A stretch of DNA of 6,549 bases from Deltaproteobacteria bacterium (lineage in GTDB: Bacteria > Desulfobacterota > DSM-4660 > Desulfatiglandales > Desulfatiglandaceae): positions 1-6,549 of the forward strand of contig JAFDJF010000303.1 in NCBI GenBank assembly GCA_019307645.1, read 5' to 3'. Positions 5,086-6,549 of the stretch are shown here, one piece after another. The notes below the pieces were generated by a model that ran no database searches, was not told the DNA's origin, and saw nothing but the letters and a program-made list of their open reading frames with translations. The position numbers and the translations under genes were made by a program. Position 1 is the stretch's first letter; each line of letters starts with the position of its first letter.

Positions 5086-5634
5086 TCAGGCTGCCTCTTT
5101 TTTTTCTATAGCAACGTGATCAGAAAATCCTTTCTCTTTCAGGTAGACATTAATGGTTTCATCAAGGGTGGTGTCCCAAGTGCCACCTGAGTAATTTGCC
5201 ATGATCGGCAATTCTCTGTAAGTTTCGCCCCTGTCAACCAGGATGGCCAGCTCAATCCTCTGGGACCGGCCATAGTCCATGAGTGCGTCCATGGCTGCCC
5301 TTACAGTCCTTCCCGTAAATAGCACATCATCCACCAAAACAACCGTTTTACCATCAACTGAGAATGGTATTTTTGTCTTTTTGACAACCGGTGTGGGGCC
5401 GATTTTTGTCCAGTCATCGCGGTACAAGGTAATATCAAGAATGCCCAGAGACGGTTTCTGATTATTCAAGCGGAAAATGGCCTCTTGAAGACGTGCCGCG
5501 AGAAATGCGCCGCCGGTTCTGATACCCACCAAAACCACGTTTTCCATTGAATTATTTTTTTCTAAAATTGCCTGCGCTATATTCTGAATGATTTCAGAAA
5601 TATCCTTCTCTTTTAAAATAATTGTTTTTTTCAT
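5086..5634 (-). CDS. pyrR: PyrR-type phosphoribosyltransferase
   Basis: A 182-residue protein of the PyrR family, the typical length. The PRPP loop VVLVDDVLFTGRT (98-110, acidic pair D102/D103) and the preceding DITLYRDD (67-74), GIRTGG (37-42) and LVDRG...RELPI (132-144) blocks are diagnostic. PyrR proteins can convert uracil plus PRPP to UMP; in Firmicutes they also bind pyr mRNA to control attenuation. Here the N-terminal helix reads QNIAQAI, where Bacillus-type proteins have TRIAHE. RGETYRELPIMAN replaces the RGHRELPIR-type segment, and the GKNIPTS motif is absent, so RNA binding in the Bacillus manner is doubtful. GGAG lies 6 nt before the ATG at 5634. The gene is first of a tightly spaced pair. 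No pyrimidine biosynthesis gene or attenuator-like leader is visible. Confidence 0.9.
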   Translation of the reverse strand: MKKTIILKEKDISEIIQNIAQAILEKNNSMENVVLVGIRTGGAFLAARLQEAIFRLNNQKPSLGILDITLYRDDWTKIGPTPVVKKTKIPFSVDGKTVVLVDDVLFTGRTVRAAMDALMDYGRSQRIELAILVDRGETYRELPIMANYSGGTWDTTLDETINVYLKEKGFSDHVAIEKKEAA

Positions 5635-5691
5635 GATAAGCTCCAGGACAAATTTGTTCTAACCTGTAAATGCTCCAAAATACATAAAATT

Positions 5692-5967
5692 GACGGTTCG
5701 AAAAAGTCGTCACTCCGGTGGAAGCTGGAGTCCAGTTACTCGTTAACTAGTGCCCATCCATAAATGGTCTTTTTGTCCAATATCTGCGTTATGCTCAAAA
5801 AAATAATCCTCGGAATATCAACTATATGCCTGCGGTTATTTTTTTCGCATGCCTTGATCTTGAACGAAAATCCTCATTTATGGATGGACACTAACTAACT
5901 GAATCGACTGGATTCCGGCTTCCGCCGGAATGACAAAAAACTACTTCTCGGCCTTTGTGAAACCAGC
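5692..5967. mobile_element. MITE-like element A, copy 2: degraded, inverted, interrupted
   Basis: Relative to copy 1 (3742-3874) this copy lies in the opposite orientation. The left end GACGGTTCGAAAAAGTCGTC and hairpin ACTCCGGT-ggaa-GCTGGAGT (5712-5731) match the inverse of copy 1's right half. The hairpin ATTCCGGC-ttcc-GCCGGAAT (5912-5931) matches its left half. The right terminus (CTTTGTGAAACCAGC, 5953-5967) is clearly decayed. Element B2 sits between the two hairpins; without it the copy would be about 120 bp. Its left end lies 58 bp upstream of the pyrR start codon. Confidence 0.75.
5743..5898. mobile_element. Palindromic MITE-like element B, copy 2, nested in element A
   Basis: A 156-bp counterpart of the block at 2188-2342, in the same orientation. 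CCATCCATAAATG at the left (5754-5766) mirrors CATTTATGGATGG at the right (5875-5887). Inside, ATGCTC plus an A-run and TAA faces TTAT plus a T-run and CGCAT, so the whole length can fold into one imperfect hairpin. It lies in the spacer between the two REP-like hairpins of element A2, showing that it arrived in, or was carried by, that element. A four-base AACT on either side (left 5745-5748; right 5893-5900, where it occurs twice) could be a target duplication, but the repetitive flank makes this ambiguous. Confidence 0.75.
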
Positions 5968-6231
5968 AATAGTGATGCATTTATTTTTTTGTCAACAAAG
6001 ATATCGATTATTGCCCTAACGATTCGATTTTTAAGATTTTTATTGATAGAACAAAATTACCGTATGATAAGCTCTTGTTGGGATAGAAAAACCTATATAA
6101 AACCAAGTCTTGGATAATAAGTCAAATAAATTATGCATGATCTGCTATTTGTTTATCGGGCAACTCTGATTTTCTTGGGTTGAAAATGATCGATGGCTTG
6201 TGTAAAATCTTCAATATAAGAAGAATTGTAG
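5968..6231. other. AT-rich gene-free stretch upstream of rnc
   Basis: This 264-bp stretch between element A2 and the rnc leader repeat has no supported gene on either strand. It is noticeably AT-rich and holds two promoter-like pairs facing rnc: a good one (6180-6208) and a weaker TTGATA/GATAAG pair (6043-6071, 17-bp spacing). With the repeats on its left, it forms the long control region between divergent pyrR and rnc. Confidence 0.55.
6180..6208 (+). promoter_or_regulatory. Sigma70-type promoter candidate for rnc
   Basis: TTGAAA (6180-6185) and TAAAAT (6203-6208) each match the consensus at five of six positions and are separated by exactly 17 bp. Initiation would fall near 6215 and give an rnc leader of about 100 nt that includes the whole GGTTCA hairpin at 6232-6308. 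The call is by eye; AT-rich DNA yields chance matches. Confidence 0.45.
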
Positions 6232-6308
6232 CTGGTTCAACGATTCACGGTTCAGGGGTTTGCTGAACAACCGTGAATCCCGCCGCCGGCGGGAAACCTA
6301 ACAACCTG
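6232..6308. repeat. GGTTCA repeat, copy 3: hairpin in the rnc leader
   Basis: The left arm GATTCACGGTT (6242-6252) pairs perfectly over 11 bp with AACCGTGAATC (6269-6279), with a further short CAG/CTG pairing towards the loop. Unlike the other two copies, the right arm contains a GC-rich hairpin, CCCGCC-gcc-GGCGGG (6279-6293). The outer GGTT and AACC close the structure. The block ends 7 nt before the rnc ATG, so it occupies the place where a ribosome binding site would be, and no Shine-Dalgarno is visible there. Confidence 0.75.
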
Positions 6309-6315
6309 AGTTAAC

Positions 6316-6549
6316 ATGGATCTATCAGAGCTTAGATTTGAAGAACTGAACGAGAAACTGGGTTATACGTTTAGTCAAACTGAACTTCTTCTGCAGGCAT
6401 TCAGACACTCATCCTACGTAAATGAACTGTCAGTTCAATACCTGGTGGATAATGAGCGTCTGGAATTCCTTGGAGATGCCGTTCTCGATCTGGCTGTCAG
6501 CCATATCCTCATGGAGCTTTTCCACGATGCCCCCGAGGGCGACTTGTTA
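6316..6549 (+). CDS. rnc: Ribonuclease III, N-terminal part (runs off right edge)
   Basis: Seventy-eight codons from the ATG at 6316 remain open to the last base. The sequence carries the RNase III signature NERLEFLGDAVLDLAVS (46-62), with Glu 50 and Asp 54 in the positions of the E. coli metal-binding and catalytic pair E41/D45. Before it are the family's usual N-terminal helix pattern (LNEKLGYTF) and the AFRHSSY segment. RNase III cuts double-stranded RNA in rRNA maturation, mRNA turnover and phage or antisense RNA processing. The C-terminal nuclease half and the dsRNA-binding domain lie outside the window. The ATG fits the family's N-terminal length, but no Shine-Dalgarno precedes it; instead a repeat-derived hairpin ends 7 nt upstream. 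Confidence 0.95.
   Translation, partial: MDLSELRFEELNEKLGYTFSQTELLLQAFRHSSYVNELSVQYLVDNERLEFLGDAVLDLAVSHILMELFHDAPEGDLL

Noticed and set aside
5635..5691. pyr-type attenuator or clear promoter before pyrR
   Set aside because: No PyrR-binding consensus loop, no terminator/antiterminator pair and no convincing -35/-10 could be found in the 57 bp between the start codon and element A2.
6133..6183. Short plus-strand frame of 16 codons upstream of rnc
   Set aside because: No ribosome binding site, low information, and it overlaps the -35 of the better-supported promoter candidate.

Overview
This window looks like chromosomal DNA of a Gram-negative anaerobe of the Desulfobacterota (former Deltaproteobacteria) type. 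That is an inference from the gene set: a HEAT-repeat protein resembling a family I know from Desulfovibrio, an FmdB-type zinc ribbon with a Cys-rich tail, a proteobacterial-style PyrR and a solitary RimK-like ATP-grasp protein. Intergenic DNA crowded with short palindromic repeats fits as well. No phage, plasmid, CRISPR or defence genes are visible.

Layout. Positions 1-2076 hold four minus-strand genes: an FmdB zinc-ribbon protein, a 95-residue acidic protein of unknown function, a zinc-ribbon/HEAT-repeat protein, and a fourth gene that overlaps it by 4 nt and runs off the left edge. A 309-bp divergent gap (2077-2385) carries a palindromic element (B1). Next is a plus-strand ATP-grasp gene (2386-3243), convergent with a minus-strand yjbQ (3331-3720); a repeat hairpin fills the gap between them. 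Upstream of yjbQ lies a MITE-like element (A1), then a tightly spaced minus-strand pair: pyrR (5086-5634) followed by an unrecognised gene that appears broken by a frameshift near 4536. A 681-bp divergent gap (5635-6315) holds a degraded A element (A2) interrupted by a second B element (B2), an AT-rich stretch with a promoter-like sequence, and a repeat hairpin. That hairpin ends just before the start of rnc (RNase III), which is cut by the right edge.

The genes are mostly unrelated housekeeping or conserved hypothetical functions: nucleotide salvage or regulation, RNA processing, and small zinc-binding proteins. The unusual content is non-coding. Three repeat families are interleaved with gene boundaries: A, with paired REP-like hairpins; B, a 155-bp full-length imperfect palindrome; and a GGTTCA repeat of 7-8 nt period that folds back on itself. 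They are nested in one place, lie in the leaders of yjbQ and rnc, and fill a convergent gene junction. The most testable idea is that the repeat hairpin in the rnc leader is a substrate for RNase III itself.
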